Below, piece by piece: positions 24,238-26,132 of a stretch of DNA of 26,132 bases. The stretch comes from a virus. The notes below the pieces were generated by a model that made no database searches, had not been told where the DNA came from, and worked only from the letters and a program-made list of their open reading frames with translations. The stretch is taken from IMG/VR virus record IMGVR_UViG_3300010391_000090, positions 1 through 26,132 of that record; one strand, written 5' to 3'. Within the stretch, counting starts at the first letter, position 1. Every line of letters starts with the position of its first letter. The translations under genes were made by a program, and so were the position numbers.

Positions 24238-24803
24238 TAGTATTATTTGTCACCGAAGATTCATTTAATTCAATAAGTACTATTTATACAGGTTCCAATC
24301 CAATACTTAGTACAATTGGTCTAAGAGTTTATCCAGATGTATATGACGTATATATTACAGGACAACATTCTATTTTTAGCGATCTTACTAGGATCACAGT
24401 TAGTGAAACGCCTGAAATAACAAACATAGATGTTTCTAATCCAGAAGCAGATTCTCGTCTTTTATATATGGCACATATAGATGATGGATTTATAAGAAGC
24501 GCCATTGTAGTTGAAGGGGCTAATGAGCCAAATGATCTATTTCATTCCGCATACCCTGAATTGGGCAACTGGACTACTGTTAGTGGTATAGATAGACGAA
24601 CGATTGATGTAATAAATGTGGATATGCCACAAAGTCCTAGATTTCTTATAGGCTTACCTGATAATATAGATGAAAAAGTATTAGTAGTACTAGTAGGATT
24701 TTTAACTGATTTTGATTTCTCAGTAAGGTATCCTACAATTTGGGGAGCGGGACTAAGTGATGTTGCTTCCGTTACTGATTTGGAAACTGTTCGCATAATT
24801 TGA
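24234..24803 (+). CDS. Hypothetical beta-rich tail-tip protein
   Basis: 189 aa. Its ATG overlaps the stop of the propeller gene (ATGA). Composition is beta-rich with many Ile, Val, Asp and Thr, and few Lys; no signal peptide or membrane helix is apparent (the stretch VLVVLVGFLTDF near 148-159 is hydrophobic but short). The patterns IYTGSNPILSTIGLRVYPDVYDVYI and RYPTIWGAGLSD by position are suggestive of fibre or tip proteins but identify no family. Location between the hub-propeller protein and the fibre genes argues for a tail-tip part. Function not assigned. Confidence 0.6.
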   Translation: MIVLFVTEDSFNSISTIYTGSNPILSTIGLRVYPDVYDVYITGQHSIFSDLTRITVSETPEITNIDVSNPEADSRLLYMAHIDDGFIRSAIVVEGANEPNDLFHSAYPELGNWTTVSGIDRRTIDVINVDMPQSPRFLIGLPDNIDEKVLVVLVGFLTDFDFSVRYPTIWGAGLSDVASVTDLETVRII

Positions 24804-24818
24804 TAGGAAAAAAGAATA

Positions 24819-25658
24819 ATGCCAGTTATTATTCGTGATTATCATATTCAATTAATCCAGACTATGAAAGATTTAGCCCGCCATAATAAATGGTGGTCTG
24901 CTCCTATTAATTTGGGTGGAGTAACTGGAGCAAATGGTGGAAGTGGAATACCAATCGGAGGTATATTTCAACGGCTAATACAACAACGAATAACTTATGA
25001 TACAACTGAAGCAGCATATTCAGGTATATTAACAAATGTACCAAGTGGAACTCTTGTTGATAATTTAGCACATATTCGTTATAATATTAGTGGGTTAGAT
25101 GATAGAGTTACAGTACTTGAAGATGAAAGTGATCCTCTTCAAGTAGAAGATGAGAGTATATTAGTATGGAGTGGGGTTACGGTTCTTGACTTTCAAGGAG
25201 ACGGAGTTATTGCTACCTCTCCCTCTATTGGAAGAGTTACAGTTACAATTACTTCAAGTAGTGGTCTTGAAGTAGAAGATGAAAATATATCTATAGAAAC
25301 AGGTGTTACAGTTCTTGATTTTCAAGGAGACGGAGTTACTGCCACTTCACCTTCTCCTGGTAGAGTTACGGTTACAATTAGTGGTAATGACGAAGTACTT
25401 CATATCTATAATGAGTTGGTATCTGGTATTCCTGCCACAAGTGGATATGTTTATCCAACAGCAAATTCATTCCTGCCAGATACATTAAGAGTATACTTCA
25501 ACGGACTGAGACAATCTCCAACATATTTTGATGAGGAACCTACATTAAGTGGCTTTACAACTACATTCGCAACCGAGACAGGGGATGAACTACTTGTGGA
25601 TTATAATATCTTAGGGGGATATGGCGATGCTGGTTGGGGCAATGAATGGGGTTCATAA
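24819..25658 (+). CDS. Tail fibre protein with a 43-residue tandem repeat
   Basis: 279 aa, preceded by AGGA at 24806-24809. It starts with an amphipathic helical segment (YHIQLIQTMKDLARHNKWW), followed by a Gly-rich stretch (GGVTGANGGSGIPIGG) and a short heptad segment near 87-105 (ISGLDDRVTVLEDE) that could trimerise. Residues 109-151 and 152-194 are two copies of one unit, each with VEDE, GVTVLDFQGDGV, ATSPS and GRVTVTI. The C-terminal 80 residues (DTLRVYFNGLRQSPTYF ... GDELLVDYNI) form a small beta domain common at ends of phage fibre proteins. The role is probably a short fibre or a connector holding an adhesin. The closing residues GGYGDAGWGNEWGS are Gly/Trp-rich. Confidence 0.75.
   Translation: MPVIIRDYHIQLIQTMKDLARHNKWWSAPINLGGVTGANGGSGIPIGGIFQRLIQQRITYDTTEAAYSGILTNVPSGTLVDNLAHIRYNISGLDDRVTVLEDESDPLQVEDESILVWSGVTVLDFQGDGVIATSPSIGRVTVTITSSSGLEVEDENISIETGVTVLDFQGDGVTATSPSPGRVTVTISGNDEVLHIYNELVSGIPATSGYVYPTANSFLPDTLRVYFNGLRQSPTYFDEEPTLSGFTTTFATETGDELLVDYNILGGYGDAGWGNEWGS
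25143..25400 (+). repeat. Two tandem 129-base repeats in the fibre gene
   Basis: Unit 1 at 25143-25271 and unit 2 at 25272-25400 both begin GTAGAAGATGA and share CTTTCAAGGAGACGGAGTTA-type sequence (TTTCAAGGAGACGGAGTTA in both) and GAGTTAC(A/G)GTTACAATTA. They code for two 43-residue beta repeats. First halves differ more than second halves. Confidence 0.85.
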
Positions 25659-25667
25659 GAGGTAACT

Positions 25668-26132
25668 ATGGGAACATATACACCAATTAGAAGTTTTTAT
25701 AAACCAGATGTAGGAGAAACTGGATGGGGCCTCCTAGTCAATGCTATCTTTAATGAAATAGATGGCGATATTGATTTTGAAGGTAAATGTAAGGTTTGGC
25801 CTTCTGGTGGTATTTCCTTTGCTAATACACCAGGAGGACATTCTGATCCTGGTGATGATGTTATGCGTATATTCCAAGGCTATCTTGATGTTACAAATCT
25901 TAATGTATTTGGTCAACTTCGGATTCAGACTGGAGCTTCCTTTTTTGGTGAATATGAAACAATAACATTAGCAACTCCTGGCGTACCAACCGCTGCTGAA
26001 ATCGCATCTTTGTTTGGCTCTCCTGATACAGCACGTATGGCTATTATGGAAGACGATGCTGGTCCCGATCTATATTTGGTTATTAGTAGTTCTGTATCTT
26101 GGTTTTATACACAATTAACAGAGGCAGTATAA
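25668..26132 (+). CDS. Short tail fibre/appendage protein with conserved fibre N-terminus
   Basis: 154 aa, with AGAGGT shortly before the start; the TAA stop is the last codon of the window, so the gene is complete. The N-terminal segment (RSFYKPDVGETGWGLLVNAIFNEID by position, residues 8-32) matches the Lys-Pro-x-x-Gly-Glu-Thr-x-Trp-Gly-x-x-x-N motif found at the start of many phage fibre and capsid-fibre proteins, and is thought to mediate attachment to the tail tip. The rest is beta-rich with a segment (LDVTNLNVFGQLRIQTGASFFG) like a beta-helix or triple-beta-spiral repeat. The C-terminus reads ARMAIMEDDAGPDLYLVISSSVSWFYTQLTEA, similar to a domain that closes fibre modules. Further fibre genes probably follow outside the window. 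Confidence 0.7.
   Translation: MGTYTPIRSFYKPDVGETGWGLLVNAIFNEIDGDIDFEGKCKVWPSGGISFANTPGGHSDPGDDVMRIFQGYLDVTNLNVFGQLRIQTGASFFGEYETITLATPGVPTAAEIASLFGSPDTARMAIMEDDAGPDLYLVISSSVSWFYTQLTEAV

Noticed and set aside
1-26132. tRNA genes, CRISPR array, insertion sequence, attachment site or retroelement
   Set aside because: I saw no cloverleaf, regularly spaced repeats, transposase motifs or terminal inverted repeats, and nearly all bases are explained by + strand structural genes.

Overview
The window is one uninterrupted, rightward late-gene block of a tailed bacteriophage: about 26 kb with every convincing gene on the + strand. It runs from sugar-modification genes through DNA packaging, capsid, neck and tail to the first tail-fibre genes. 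No tail-sheath gene is present, the tail tube gene is followed directly by a frameshifted assembly-chaperone pair and one very long tape-measure gene, and the capsid protein looks HK97-like. This points to a siphovirus with a long flexible tail. The DNA is AT-rich and Shine-Dalgarno sites are strong (GGAGG/AGGAG), so the host is a bacterium with ordinary SD-led initiation; it cannot be named from this sequence. No integrase, repressor, lysis, replication or tRNA gene is in view.

Layout: (1) 9-2855 holds a PLP-dependent sugar aminotransferase and two glycosyltransferase-like genes (GT9-like and GT2-like). (2) 2858-8831 is the packaging/head module: large terminase, portal, a prohead protease fused to a scaffold (with a strong in-frame internal start that should also give free scaffold), a putative decoration protein and the major capsid protein. 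(3) 8927-13263 is the neck/tail-completion module, with a GT4 glycosyltransferase (9995-11206) set between its genes. (4) 13280-20087 holds a tail tube protein built from two copies of one domain, the tail assembly chaperones G and G-T joined by a -1 frameshift at an A7 run (15280-15286), and a 1501-residue tape measure. (5) 20087-26132 is the tail tip: a small tail protein, two tandem hub-like proteins (the second fused to an Asp-box beta-propeller), an unknown beta-rich protein and two fibre proteins.

Most neighbours are tightly coupled: eight junctions are TAATG stop/start overlaps. The only noticeable gaps (67-96 bases) flank the two most abundant virion proteins. Strong hairpins follow both the capsid gene (8859-8894) and the tube gene (14498-14542), probably terminators or mRNA 3' stabilisers that raise the dose of those two proteins.

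The most interesting system-level reading is that one aminotransferase and three glycosyltransferases are co-transcribed with, and in one case inserted among, virion assembly genes. This suggests phage-encoded glycosylation of the virion, perhaps with an amino sugar. This is inference: the acceptor could equally be host surface glycan.
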